Source: Phycisphaerales bacterium
GTDB lineage: Bacteria > Planctomycetota > Phycisphaerae > Phycisphaerales > UBA1924
DNA length: 64,000 bases
Direction: 5' to 3'
Assembly: GCA_020845755.1 (NCBI GenBank)
Contig: JADLFE010000045.1
Span: 1 to 64,000, forward strand
Positions 1 through 8,866 of the stretch are shown here, in pieces (position 1 is the stretch's first letter; every line of letters starts with the position of its first letter). Made by a program: the position numbers and the translations under genes. The notes under the pieces are model-generated. The model did not search any database, was not told the origin of the DNA, and saw nothing but the letters and a program-made list of their open reading frames with translations.

Positions 1-49
1 GGAGGCGGGGCCTACTGTCCCTTTCTGGCCGGGGAGACATCCGGCCGCA

Positions 50-124
50 CGGGGTGTAGCGCAGCTTGGTTAGCGCGTTTGACTGGGGGTCAAAAGGTCG
101 GCGGTTCGAATCCGCCCACCCCGA
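50..124 (+). tRNA. tRNA-Pro (anticodon GGG)
   Basis: The sequence folds as a canonical cloverleaf. The acceptor stem is CGGGGTG pairing with CACCCCG, the D arm is GCGC/GCGC around AGCTTGGTTA, and the anticodon stem TTTGA/TCAAA encloses loop CTGGGGG, giving anticodon GGG for Pro. The variable loop is AGGTC and the T arm GGCGG-TTCGAAT-CCGCC. The discriminator is A and no CCA is encoded, because TTT follows. The CGGGGTG 5' end is typical of bacterial tRNA-Pro. Bases 1-49 upstream show no recognisable gene. Confidence 0.97.
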
Positions 125-360
125 TTTGGGGCACGTTTGGGGGCTTTGGCAAGGCAGCCCGTGTCAGCTTGCTTGGTGGGCGTAAGAGCAGATGCGACAA
201 TTGAGGATATTGCCGCAGCAAACTACTCTCGTCGAGGCGTGCGGTGCGCTGGCCATCTGAGATTTTGACACGACGTACCGCAGCCCGATTTGGTATCATG
301 TACCCTCCTCGCAGTTAGGGAACGCCGTGGCTCTTCCACTCTCTCGCCGGAGGATCGCTA

Positions 361-900
361 ATGCCCCTATTTGCATGTCCAGAATGCGGGAGATCAATTT
401 CTGATAAGGCGAAATCGTGTCCAAACTGCGGGCTCCCGCTTGCTACCCAGACTCTTGCTCGGAGGCTTGCCCATAGTGGTCGCGTGGCTGCAAACGCAAT
501 CTCCGGGTCGCTAAACCACCCTGCAACCCCGGTTGACGTAGCGCAACTTGCGAAGGAGTTGACCGAGATCCCACCTGACTTCAGTGCCGGATGGAGAATC
601 AACGGCACAGGAACTTCAACAGGAGGGTACACGGGTATTCCTGGACTTCCCGGGCATGGCGTCGTGAGAAAGCACTTCTGCGTCTTGTTTATCCCGTTGA
701 TACCTCTCGGATTGTACTTGGTCAAGGACTGGGACGGCAATGGGGGCGTATTTCTCGGAAAGATCAGCTCCCGCAGTGCGGCGAAGTATGTGAATCTTAG
801 TAGACAGTTCGTATTCATGATCATTGGCGGCATAGCGACACTTATCGCTGTGTTCGGCATATTATATCTTGTGGCACTTGCATTTGGCCGCGTGAAATAG
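361..900 (+). CDS. Small zinc-ribbon membrane protein
   Basis: A 179-residue protein starting with a zinc ribbon: CPECG near residues 7-11 and CPNCG near 20-24, followed by GLP. A soluble middle region leads to a single strongly hydrophobic segment near the C-terminus (about residues 149-172). A shorter hydrophobic stretch around residues 105-115 may be a second membrane pass. The ATG follows GCCGGAGGATCGCTA, a good ribosome binding site. It probably sits in the cytoplasmic membrane with the ribbon in the cytoplasm. Nothing in the neighbours suggests a pathway. I do not recognise a more specific family. The 236 bases between it and the tRNA show no gene. Confidence 0.75.
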   Translation: MPLFACPECGRSISDKAKSCPNCGLPLATQTLARRLAHSGRVAANAISGSLNHPATPVDVAQLAKELTEIPPDFSAGWRINGTGTSTGGYTGIPGLPGHGVVRKHFCVLFIPLIPLGLYLVKDWDGNGGVFLGKISSRSAAKYVNLSRQFVFMIIGGIATLIAVFGILYLVALAFGRVK

Positions 901-968
901 TACCCGCTAGCGCAATCTTGGAGGGTGGCTCGCTGGCAAAGCCGGAGGCTCTGCGCCTGACGATTGTG

Positions 969-1364
969 CTACTTCACCCTCACCAGTTTCCCCTTCCGCT
1001 TCACGATGTTCTTGTAGTCCCACTGGATTTCGATCGACTTTTCGAGCCAGCGTTTGAGGTCCTTGGCCGCGATCTGGCTCGCGGCGGTGTACCGGGCTTC
1101 GGCGGCCTTGAAACTCCCCTCGGGCGACAGGCCGGGCTCGTCGAATGACTGGCCGCCCCAGAAGAGCAGGCGGACGGCGACTTTCAGTTTGCTGTAGCCG
1201 ACGATGGGGTTGCCGTCCAAGAACCACACGGGGTGGCGGTGCCAGATCTTGCATTCCGCGCCCTTGAGGTGGCGGTCGATCACCTTTGCGAGTGTGTCGC
1301 AGATGCGTTGATCGCCGGGCGACTGGGCGGCGTTGTACGCGAGAATGTCGGCGTGGATGGGCAT
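969..1364 (-). CDS. DUF1801 (YdhG-like) domain protein
   Basis: A 131-residue protein of the DUF1801 fold. Recognisable features are a helical N-terminus, the stretch AECKIWHRHPVWFLDGNPIVGY at about residues 58-79 matching the family's W/G-rich sheet, and a basic C-terminus ending in KGKLVRVK. The frame is open further upstream, but the extra 33 residues overlap the promoter of the divergent FHA gene and look non-coding, so the ATG at 1364 is preferred. The family's biochemical function is not established; many members are small stand-alone cytosolic proteins. Confidence 0.75.
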   Translation of the reverse strand: MPIHADILAYNAAQSPGDQRICDTLAKVIDRHLKGAECKIWHRHPVWFLDGNPIVGYSKLKVAVRLLFWGGQSFDEPGLSPEGSFKAAEARYTAASQIAAKDLKRWLEKSIEIQWDYKNIVKRKGKLVRVK

Positions 1365-1456
1365 GGCGGCCTCCGATTCCGGGAGTCTACCGCGCGTGCC
1401 GGCGGGCCTCATCAGGTATGGGTTTGCTGATAGACTGGCGGGCGGAGGACCATCGC

Positions 1457-1834
1457 ATGGCATCGCTGGTGATCGTGGAGGGGCAGGGCCAGGGGGGGCA
1501 CTTTCCGCTGACGCTGCCGCTGGTATCGATCGGGCGGGACGACACGTGTACGTTTCAGGTGCTCGATCCGCTTGTGTCGCGGAAGCACCTGCAGGTCCGC
1601 GTGGACGAGACGCACGGTCGGCACGTCGCGGGCGACTATCGCAGCGGCAACGGTGTGTTCGTCAACGATCGCCAGATCGTGATGGACGTCGCGCTCGCAG
1701 ACGGCGATCGGATCAGGATCGGGCAGACGACGCTGATGTATCTCTCGACGGATCACCCCGACGCCGCGACGGCCATGGCGGCGGCCAAGAAGAAGGGTGA
1801 ATGGAAGCGGTCGACGGTGCTCAAGCACGAATAG
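1457..1834 (+). CDS. Small FHA-domain protein
   Basis: A 125-residue protein that is almost only a forkhead-associated domain, a phosphothreonine-peptide reader. The hallmark residues are visible: IGRDDTC around residues 22-28, SRKHLQV around 38-44, and SGNGVFVND around 60-68. The ATG at 1457 is preceded by GGCGGAGGACCATCGC, a good ribosome binding site; the longer open frame upstream overlaps the divergent DUF1801 gene. The next gene, convergent and 79 bases away, is a Ser/Thr kinase, so a kinase-reader relation is plausible but inferred only from position. The C-terminal 25 residues are Ala/Lys-rich and probably disordered. Confidence 0.88.
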   Translation: MASLVIVEGQGQGGHFPLTLPLVSIGRDDTCTFQVLDPLVSRKHLQVRVDETHGRHVAGDYRSGNGVFVNDRQIVMDVALADGDRIRIGQTTLMYLSTDHPDAATAMAAAKKKGEWKRSTVLKHE

Positions 1835-1913
1835 CGACGATAGGTGTCGTTGCGCGCGGCCGTTGACGAGGGCGCCCGCGAGACGCAGGAACGGGCGCTG
1901 GCAGGGTCGGGCC

Positions 1914-4688
1914 CTACTTGGGAAGCGGGAGTTTGTTGCGGACTTCTTCCGTGAAGTTGACGACCAGATCGATCTTGGTCACTTGCTCGTTTTCGCCGGG
2001 CAAGATGACCATCAGGCGACCATCGGGGGTCCATGAGAAGTTGCGGGATTTGAGATCCTTCAGGCCGTAGAGCTTCTTTGGTGGCGAGGCGGAGAACGTG
2101 GGCTCGGTATGCACCTCGACGCTCATGACCTGCTGATCGCCGTCGATATAGCGGATTTCCTTGTTGTCCGGGCTCCACCAGCACGCGCCGTTGTGCCCGG
2201 TCGAAGAGATCTGCACGCGTCCGCTGGTGGCGTCCTTTGCTCCGGATTCGGCGCCGCTGAATGGTTGAGCGTAAAGCTCGTGTCGGCCCGATTCGACCGA
2301 GCAGAAGATCACCCACTTGCCGTCAGGCGAGAAGCGCAGGGCGTGCTCGTCGCTCGGTGAGTTCAGATAGGGAGTAGCCCTCCACGTCGGGCTCCCCGCC
2401 TCCTGTTCCAACATCAGCACGTCTCCCGCGGCGCTGGTCAGCCCCGTCTGCACGATCGCAAGGATTTTTCCGTCGGGCGACCACGCCGAGGGCATTGCGA
2501 TCTCTTGGGCGTTCGGACTTGCGTACACCTTTTCGGCTTCGCCGGATCCATCCGCGCGTCGCTGCCAGATCGAGAAGCCATCCGAGGCGACCGAGGTGTA
2601 GACGATTCGCTGGCCGTCGTTGCTCCAGTGAAATTCAAACGATGGTCCCTGGGTGGAGATCTTGCGGAAGGTGGAGCGGGAGAAGTCTTGGATCCCGAGT
2701 TCGGACGGGAGGCCAGCCAGGTCTGGTGATTCCAGGTTGGTGACAACACGACCGCCGTCGGGCGAGACATTGATGGCGCTGTACGCACGCGGCGGCACGG
2801 CGACGGGCTGGGGCTGCCCCTGCGCGTCAAGCAGGGCGAGGCGACGCCCGGAGAGGTCGGTCGGCGAGGCGATCATCGCCAGGGTTCCGCTATCGGAGAC
2901 GTAGAAAGAGTTGGCCATGCTGCCGCCGGTCCAGACCGTGACGGGCTCGCCGACGATCTGGAGCGTGTTCATGTCGATGCGGGCGGCGATGAGGGTGTTC
3001 TGGTTTCGGCGCGCGATGATGGAGCCGCCGGGGACGAGTTGCGCGCCGCCGGCGCTCGCGAGCAGCGGCGTCCGCGTGCCCGAGACGAGATCGACGACTT
3101 CGACGCGCTCCTTGCTGGTCTGGCCGACGATGGCCCATCGGCTTGCGAGGATCGATCTTCCGGGTACCAGAGGTCGCAATTCGCCCCAGACGTCGATCCC
3201 CTTTGATTGCTCTTCTTTCAACACAACGCGAGGCTCTCCACCCGACGCGGAGACCGCAACGATGGTCTGCTGCCACCCCGCGGCAAGGACGATCTCTCGA
3301 TCGGAGGACCAGCAGAGCGTGTAATCACCGCCGCCGGGCAGGTCGCAGAGCGTCTCGGGCGTTCCCGCCGGTCGTCCGTTGTCGAGCGAGATCTTCTTCA
3401 GTGTGATCTTGGTCTGCGATTGATCTTTGCTGGCGGCGAAGGCGAGCCAGCGGGCATCGGGCGAGAGGGCGGCGTTGATGACGCCTTCGGTGCCATCGAT
3501 CAGCTTGGTTTCATCGCGATCCAGACGGCGGACAACCAGAATGCCCGGGGGCTTGGTGCTGTCGGCGTCCAACTGGGGCCATGCTTTGTAAACGACGAAT
3601 CGCGCATCGGGGGCGATGCCGACAACGGTGTTGAACTCCGGCTTGGTGGGAACCGCGGTCGAGACGTGGAAGATCTGAGCCGGGGCCGGTGGGTCGGCGC
3701 GATGGAGCGAGCGGCCTACGAGCCATCCGGCGCCGAGCAACGCGGCTCCCGCGGCTGCGGCCCCACCCACACGCAGCGGTGTCACGCGCGTCGTGCGATG
3801 GACGATGGCGGCGCTCGCCCACTCCTGTCCGCTGATGGCGCGATCGAGTTCGAGGCGGGCGTCGCCCATGTCGTGCAGGCGGTTCCGGCGGTCCTTGGTG
3901 AGGCAACTGCGGAGCAATTCACGCACGCGATTCGGAGTTCGCGGGGGAAGGAGGTTCCAATCCGGCTCGCGATGCAAGATCGCGCCGAGAGAATCTGTCA
4001 CCGTTTCGCCCGGGAACGGCCCTGAGCCGGTGAGCATTTCGTAGAGCACACAACCGAAGGAAAATATGTCGGACCGCTTGTCGACGGGCTTGCCGCGTGC
4101 CTGCTCGGGAGACATGTAGCCGGCGGTACCCATGATGGCGCCGGGGATGGTGGGAGAATTGACGGGCATGGTGGGCGAGTCTGGGCTGGGCGCAAGACCC
4201 GTGGAGGTGGGCGAACCATCGGCGGTGCGTGCCAGCCCGAAGTCGAGCACCTTGACCTGACCGCTCTCGTTCACCATCACATTGCTGGGCTTCAGGTCCC
4301 GGTGGACAACGCCTTTTTCGTGGGCGGCTTCGAGTGCCTCGGCGATCTGCTTGGCGAGGGTGAGTGACTCGTCGACGGGGACCGGGCCGTTGACAAGGCG
4401 GTCGGCAAGGGTCTCACCGTCGATGAACTCAAGGATGAGATATTGACGCGATGCGGATTCTTCCAGGCCGAAGATCGCGCCGATGTTGGGGTGGTTGAGC
4501 GAGGCGAGGACCTTGGCCTCGCGCTGGAAGCGGGCGAGGCGTTCGGGCTCCTGAGAGAGGTGGACGGGGAGAGCCTTGATGGCGATGTGGCGGTCGAGGC
4601 GCGAGTCGTGTGCGAGATAGACCTCGCCCATGCCGCCGCGCCCGAGTTCACGCTCGATTTTGTATGGGCCGATGGCCGTTGGATGCAT
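1914..4688 (-). CDS. Membrane Ser/Thr protein kinase with TolB/WD40-like propeller
   Basis: A 924-residue Hanks-type kinase. The N-terminal kinase domain (about residues 6-280) has the glycine loop LGRGGMGEVY, the VAIK-type lysine in IAIKALP, catalytic HRDLKPSN near residue 127, DFGLART and the activation-segment motif MSPEQARG. All catalytic residues are present, so it should be active. One transmembrane segment rich in Ala/Gly lies near residues 300-324. The remaining 590 residues contain repeated SPDG(R/K)-type blades of a TolB/WD40-like beta-propeller that probably lies outside the membrane as sensor or binding platform. The ATG at 4688 is preferred over a TTG six codons upstream; neither has a clear Shine-Dalgarno. 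It is divergent from a methyltransferase. Confidence 0.93.
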   Translation of the reverse strand: MHPTAIGPYKIERELGRGGMGEVYLAHDSRLDRHIAIKALPVHLSQEPERLARFQREAKVLASLNHPNIGAIFGLEESASRQYLILEFIDGETLADRLVNGPVPVDESLTLAKQIAEALEAAHEKGVVHRDLKPSNVMVNESGQVKVLDFGLARTADGSPTSTGLAPSPDSPTMPVNSPTIPGAIMGTAGYMSPEQARGKPVDKRSDIFSFGCVLYEMLTGSGPFPGETVTDSLGAILHREPDWNLLPPRTPNRVRELLRSCLTKDRRNRLHDMGDARLELDRAISGQEWASAAIVHRTTRVTPLRVGGAAAAGAALLGAGWLVGRSLHRADPPAPAQIFHVSTAVPTKPEFNTVVGIAPDARFVVYKAWPQLDADSTKPPGILVVRRLDRDETKLIDGTEGVINAALSPDARWLAFAASKDQSQTKITLKKISLDNGRPAGTPETLCDLPGGGDYTLCWSSDREIVLAAGWQQTIVAVSASGGEPRVVLKEEQSKGIDVWGELRPLVPGRSILASRWAIVGQTSKERVEVVDLVSGTRTPLLASAGGAQLVPGGSIIARRNQNTLIAARIDMNTLQIVGEPVTVWTGGSMANSFYVSDSGTLAMIASPTDLSGRRLALLDAQGQPQPVAVPPRAYSAINVSPDGGRVVTNLESPDLAGLPSELGIQDFSRSTFRKISTQGPSFEFHWSNDGQRIVYTSVASDGFSIWQRRADGSGEAEKVYASPNAQEIAMPSAWSPDGKILAIVQTGLTSAAGDVLMLEQEAGSPTWRATPYLNSPSDEHALRFSPDGKWVIFCSVESGRHELYAQPFSGAESGAKDATSGRVQISSTGHNGACWWSPDNKEIRYIDGDQQVMSVEVHTEPTFSASPPKKLYGLKDLKSRNFSWTPDGRLMVILPGENEQVTKIDLVVNFTEEVRNKLPLPK

Positions 4689-4839
4689 GAGGTGAGGAGT
4701 GTACAAACAAGTGCGGATTCGTGCGGGCGTGGCTCGACCAACAACGGAAGGGTGTGTGCCGGAGCGTGCGGATTGCGATTGGCATTACGGACTTATTCGA
4801 CCGCTGTATGATCCAGCGAAGACCGACTATGCTGAACAC

Positions 4840-5442
4840 ATGACCCAGTCATTCTGGAATGAGCGGTACGGCAGCCAAGAACTGGTGTATGGCGAGGCCG
4901 CCAATGAGTTTCTCGTAGGCATGGCCGATCGGTGCGTGTTGCATGGGCGGGCGCTGGACATTGGTGCGGGCGAAGGACGGAACGCATTGTTCTGGGCGGC
5001 GCGTGGGCTGGATGTCCTAGCCGTGGATCAGAGTGATGTGGGGATGCGGAAGGCGCAGGAGATGGCGCGGAAGCGTGGGCTGCACCTGCGGACGCTGGCG
5101 GCGGACCTTCGCGAGTATGTGGGCGAGCCCGCGGCGTTTGACGTGGTGAGTTCGATCTTTGTGCACCTGCCTTCGGACCTGCGGGCGCTGGTGCATCGGC
5201 GTGTGGTTGAGTGGCTGAAGCCCGGCGGGGTGTTCATTCTCGAGGCGTATGGGCCGGAGCAGATTTCGCGGAATACCGGCGGGCCGAAAGAACCGGCGCT
5301 ACTCGCGTCGCTCGAGACAATCCTTGGAGAACTGAGCGGCCTGAAGATCGAGCACCGGGCGGCGCTGGTGCGCGATGTGAAGGAAGGCGCGTTCCACAGC
5401 GGCACGGCGGATGTGGTGCAGGTGGTGGCGCGGCGAGTGTAA
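4840..5442 (+). CDS. SAM-dependent methyltransferase (class I, TehB-like)
   Basis: A 200-residue Rossmann-fold methyltransferase. Motif I is ALDIGAGEGRNALFWA near residues 32-47, followed by an acidic end of beta-2 (LAVDQSDVG), a motif II/III region DVVSSIFVHLP and the WLKPGGVFILEAYGP strand typical of this group. It starts with SFWNERYGSQELVYGEAAN, a pattern common in small TehB/UbiE-like enzymes. The ATG at 4840 is used because the 47 codons upstream lie in the divergent promoter region and lack family character. The methyl acceptor cannot be read from the sequence. Confidence 0.88.
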   Translation: MTQSFWNERYGSQELVYGEAANEFLVGMADRCVLHGRALDIGAGEGRNALFWAARGLDVLAVDQSDVGMRKAQEMARKRGLHLRTLAADLREYVGEPAAFDVVSSIFVHLPSDLRALVHRRVVEWLKPGGVFILEAYGPEQISRNTGGPKEPALLASLETILGELSGLKIEHRAALVRDVKEGAFHSGTADVVQVVARRV

Positions 5443-5465
5443 TCTCGCTGAGTACGCGGACACCA

Positions 5466-6719
5466 TCACGCGTGCGACGTGGGAGTATGTGATCGCGGCG
5501 CGAGGACGGCCGCGGCGATGCCGAGGACGATCAAGCCCACGAGGCCGGCGCCGGCATCGGTGAAGAGCATGTTTTTCTCGCCGCCCTTGGTCTGTGCCCA
5601 TGCGAGCACGAGCCCCATATACATGATGGGCGTGTTCGACAGACTGGCGAAGACGTTGTACTTCGTGGCGGCGGCGCCCTTGCCGATGGCATCGAGGACG
5701 AAGCCGGTGAAAGCGGTGTATGACATGCCGACGACGAAGGCGTAGATGAGCGAGAAAGTGACGTAGTTGGCCTTGGTGAACGGCGATAGGGCCATACCGG
5801 CGGAGACGGCGGCCATGATGAGCGCCACGCCGGCGTATACCTTACGGGAATTGATGCGTGTGCAGACCTCGCCAGCGACGATGCAGCCGATGCCGGAAAT
5901 CACGCCGTTGAGCGTGCCGCTGACGAGCGCGACGGTGTCTTCTCCCGCGCCCCACTTGCCGGCGACCTCGGCCTGAGAGAGGACGCTTGTCGCGGCGCCG
6001 GTGTTGATGGGGAGGAGGCAGAGCGTGGCGCAGAGGAGCCCGGCGCGGGTCTTGATGACCTGCCAGAGATCGACGAGGACGGCGAACATCGCACGCGGGA
6101 GTGACTCGGTGCGCGATTCCGCCGCGACCTCGGGCACACAGAGCAGGGCGAGGCTGCCGACGAGGAACGCGATTCCTAGGATCGCGCCGGCCATCCAATG
6201 CTGATCGAGGTGGGTGGCGAGCCAGAGGCCCGCGCCGCCGCCAAGGCCGTTGCCTCCGAGATTACCCGCTTGGAACCAGCCTCCAACGCGTCCGCGCCGA
6301 TCGGGCGGAGTGGCGTGGGCCATGATGCCCTCAACGCTCATGCCGAGGAATGTTGAAGCGAGATTGGCGACGAAGATGACAATCTGGAGCGTGAGCAGGT
6401 TGTCCTTGCTGAGCGGGATGGCGCTCATGGAGGTAATGCCCAGCGCGCAGAGCACAACGGAGATGAGGTACCAGCGTTTTCGCGAGAGCGTCGTGTCGGC
6501 GATGGGGGCCCAAAGGAACTTCCAGACATGGGGGAACATGCCCGAGGCAACGAGGAGAGCGCCGTCCTCGACGGATAGGCCGTTCTGCGTGCACAGAAAC
6601 GCCATCGAGACGCTGACGAATCCGCTCATGGCGCCGAAGGGGATGATGAGAGCGGCGAAGGCGGAGGGGTGGGGCGCTATGAAGGTTGGCGATGGGTGCG
6701 ATGCTTCCGGCTGAGACAT
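5466..6719 (-). CDS. Major facilitator superfamily transporter (AmpG-like)
   Basis: A 417-residue integral membrane protein with about 12 hydrophobic segments. The N-terminal half resembles AmpG/PAT-type MFS permeases: FGAMSGFVSVSMAFLCTQNG, then WKFLWAPIADTT with the loop SRKRWYLIS after TM2. Its substrate is unknown; AmpG relatives import anhydromuropeptides, which would fit the recycling operon at 20-26 kb, but this gene is far from it, so that link is speculative. Its stop is 24 bases from the convergent methyltransferase stop. It may be cotranscribed with the pyruvate kinase upstream, from which it is separated by 108 bases. Confidence 0.88.
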   Translation of the reverse strand: MSQPEASHPSPTFIAPHPSAFAALIIPFGAMSGFVSVSMAFLCTQNGLSVEDGALLVASGMFPHVWKFLWAPIADTTLSRKRWYLISVVLCALGITSMSAIPLSKDNLLTLQIVIFVANLASTFLGMSVEGIMAHATPPDRRGRVGGWFQAGNLGGNGLGGGAGLWLATHLDQHWMAGAILGIAFLVGSLALLCVPEVAAESRTESLPRAMFAVLVDLWQVIKTRAGLLCATLCLLPINTGAATSVLSQAEVAGKWGAGEDTVALVSGTLNGVISGIGCIVAGEVCTRINSRKVYAGVALIMAAVSAGMALSPFTKANYVTFSLIYAFVVGMSYTAFTGFVLDAIGKGAAATKYNVFASLSNTPIMYMGLVLAWAQTKGGEKNMLFTDAGAGLVGLIVLGIAAAVLAPRSHTPTSHA

Positions 6720-6827
6720 GCGACGCGGGCTCCCGTGCCCGCGAGGCGATGGGCCGCTCTGCGAGGCGGGGGCAGTCTAGCAGAAGCAAGCGATCGAGCG
6801 GAGTCGATGAGGTCGCGCGATGTCGGG

Positions 6828-8732
6828 CTATTTCCCCACGGGGTCTACGAATCGGCGTGCGACATTGAGGGCGCGGAGCATCGGGCGTTTCTTGTCCTGG
6901 TGGGCCGACATGCGGCGGAGTACGCCGTCGAGGAAACGGACGGCATCGGCGATATAGGGACCCTTGTTGAGCATGACGCACTCGGCGCGTTCGGACATGG
7001 CGGCGTCAGTGACCTCGGCGCGCGAGACGCGGCCGGTCTTGGCGAGGGATTCGAGCACCTGCGTCGCCCAGATGACGGGGACGTGGGCCGCCTCGCAGAG
7101 CCAGAGGATCTCCTCCTGGACTTCGGCGAGACGCTCGAAACCACATTCGACGGCCAGGTCGCCGCGGGCGATCATCACGCCGGCGCACGGGCCCTGGAGC
7201 GCGGCCAGGAGGAGCGAGGGGAGGTTTTCGAAGGCGCGGCGGGTCTCGATCTTCAGCACGGTGCCGATGCGCTCGCCACCCAGTTCGGCCAGACGCGAGC
7301 GAAGATCGGAGACGTCGGCGCTGGATTGGACGAACGACATGCCGACCATATCGGCGCAGCGGGCGACGACCGGAAGGATCGTGATGTCATCGGCGGTGAG
7401 GCCGGCGACACGCACGTCGGTGTCGGGGAGATTGACGCCTTTATCTGCGGCGATGCGCGAGCCTTCGGCTAGCGCGTTGGTTACTTCAAGGTCGATCGAA
7501 TCGGCGCCGACGGCGCGGATCACGGCGCCGACCTTGCCGTCGTCGAACCAGACGGTTTCGCCGGGCTTGGCGTGCTCGAATGCCTCGGGGAGCGTGGTGG
7601 TGATGATGGCGGGAGATGTTCGCCCGGCGGGGCGCCCGACGCCCGGATGACGCGAGAGCAGCAGACGATCGCCCGGGCGCGCGAGGATTGTCTGCGGAAG
7701 GGCGGGGAGTCGTCCCGCGCGGCCGCGTGCGACTGATTGCCTGCGATGCATCAGTTCGAGGCGTGCGCCGGAGGCGAGGTACACGGTGCGATCGCATGTC
7801 GCGATACACGAGCCGTCGGCGCGACGCTCGGCGATCAGCAGGCGACGGCGTCGCTCGCGCGCATCGTAGAGTTCAACGATGTCGCCGACGCAGGCGTCCT
7901 TGAGGAAATCGGTGGGGACGGGTATCGCGGGTGTTGTGTCGCTCGACGCGTGTGCCACGCCGGTGGGAAGAAGGACCGCCCTGGCGGGTGTCGTCACGCG
8001 ACCCAGCACGTCGCGGCGTGGGCGGAGGCGCATCACTTCGGGCCCGGGCTCGATTGCGCCGGTGCGGAGTTTCGGTCCGGCGAGATCGATCAAGACACGG
8101 CAGTGCATTCCGAGTCGGCCCGCAACGTTGCGGACCAGTCCCGCCATGCTCTCCCAATCTTCGGGCGCGTCGTGGGCGGTGTTGATGCGTGCGACGGTCA
8201 TGCCCGCGGCCAGCAGCGATTCGACGAGCACCTCGTCATAGGCGGCTTCCGAAGGGAGTGTCACCATAATGCGAACGGAGCGTCCCTCGGGCGCGGGGCC
8301 CAGCAGCGATTCGGCACGCGAGGCGAGCAGCGAACGCCCGTGGGAGGCGCTGACCTCGGTGGCTTCAAAGCGGGTGGGCTCCATGCCGTCGAGCGACGCG
8401 AGCGCGGAAGCGACGGCGGAGAGATTCGCAAGTACGTGCGATTCGTTGCGTCCCAGCGACGACAGGCCGAGTTGGGCCAGAGCGTGCTGGAGGTCGCGCA
8501 GGTCATTGCTGCGAAGCGCGAGGTAGTGGACGAGGTTGCGGGCGCTGCGTCGCCGGTCGTCATCGAGCAGATCGAATGTTGCAGTATGTTCCTGCTCCAT
8601 CGTGGCGCAGGCGTGGCGAAGCGTTTCAACGCGGGTGAGAAGTGTGCGAAGATCCGCGTCGACGATGCCACGGTTGAGGTCGCGGAGCAACGCATCAGAG
8701 GAGGGCGGAGACGGAAACGAAGGCGAACTCAT
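6828..8732 (-). CDS. Pyruvate kinase family protein with N-terminal helical extension
   Basis: A 634-residue protein. About 150 N-terminal residues are alpha-helical, with RNLVHYLALRSNDLRDLQ and LGLSSLGRNESHVLANL. A pyruvate-kinase barrel follows: RIMVTLPSEA, LIDLAGPKLRTG, the catalytic lysine in VLKIETRRAFENL, the metal-binding MIARGDLAVECG and the helix MLNKGPYIADAVRFLDGVL. It ends soon after the barrel, so the usual allosteric C domain is missing, and the B-domain region is enlarged with Arg-rich insertions. Similar long, C-domain-less proteins occur in other bacteria annotated as pyruvate kinase. The ATG at 8732 is preferred; a TTG at 8870 overlapping the cytochrome stop would add 46 low-complexity residues. 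Activity as true pyruvate kinase is inferred. Confidence 0.87.
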   Translation of the reverse strand: MSSPSFPSPPSSDALLRDLNRGIVDADLRTLLTRVETLRHACATMEQEHTATFDLLDDDRRRSARNLVHYLALRSNDLRDLQHALAQLGLSSLGRNESHVLANLSAVASALASLDGMEPTRFEATEVSASHGRSLLASRAESLLGPAPEGRSVRIMVTLPSEAAYDEVLVESLLAAGMTVARINTAHDAPEDWESMAGLVRNVAGRLGMHCRVLIDLAGPKLRTGAIEPGPEVMRLRPRRDVLGRVTTPARAVLLPTGVAHASSDTTPAIPVPTDFLKDACVGDIVELYDARERRRRLLIAERRADGSCIATCDRTVYLASGARLELMHRRQSVARGRAGRLPALPQTILARPGDRLLLSRHPGVGRPAGRTSPAIITTTLPEAFEHAKPGETVWFDDGKVGAVIRAVGADSIDLEVTNALAEGSRIAADKGVNLPDTDVRVAGLTADDITILPVVARCADMVGMSFVQSSADVSDLRSRLAELGGERIGTVLKIETRRAFENLPSLLLAALQGPCAGVMIARGDLAVECGFERLAEVQEEILWLCEAAHVPVIWATQVLESLAKTGRVSRAEVTDAAMSERAECVMLNKGPYIADAVRFLDGVLRRMSAHQDKKRPMLRALNVARRFVDPVGK

Positions 8733-8866
8733 GCCGCTGCAGGATAGTCGCGGGGAAGTGGGGAGAGGCACGGCGGACGGGGCGGGAGCGGGATGCGAAC
8801 GGCGTGCGAGTGGATTGCATACGGCCTTCGCACGCGGGAGGCGCGATTGTTCAGACTTCATGAAGT

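Noticed and set aside
1860..1900. Hairpin GCGCCCG/CGGGCGC between the FHA and kinase genes as a terminator
   Set aside because: No U-run on either strand and a long loop, so support is too weak to call it.
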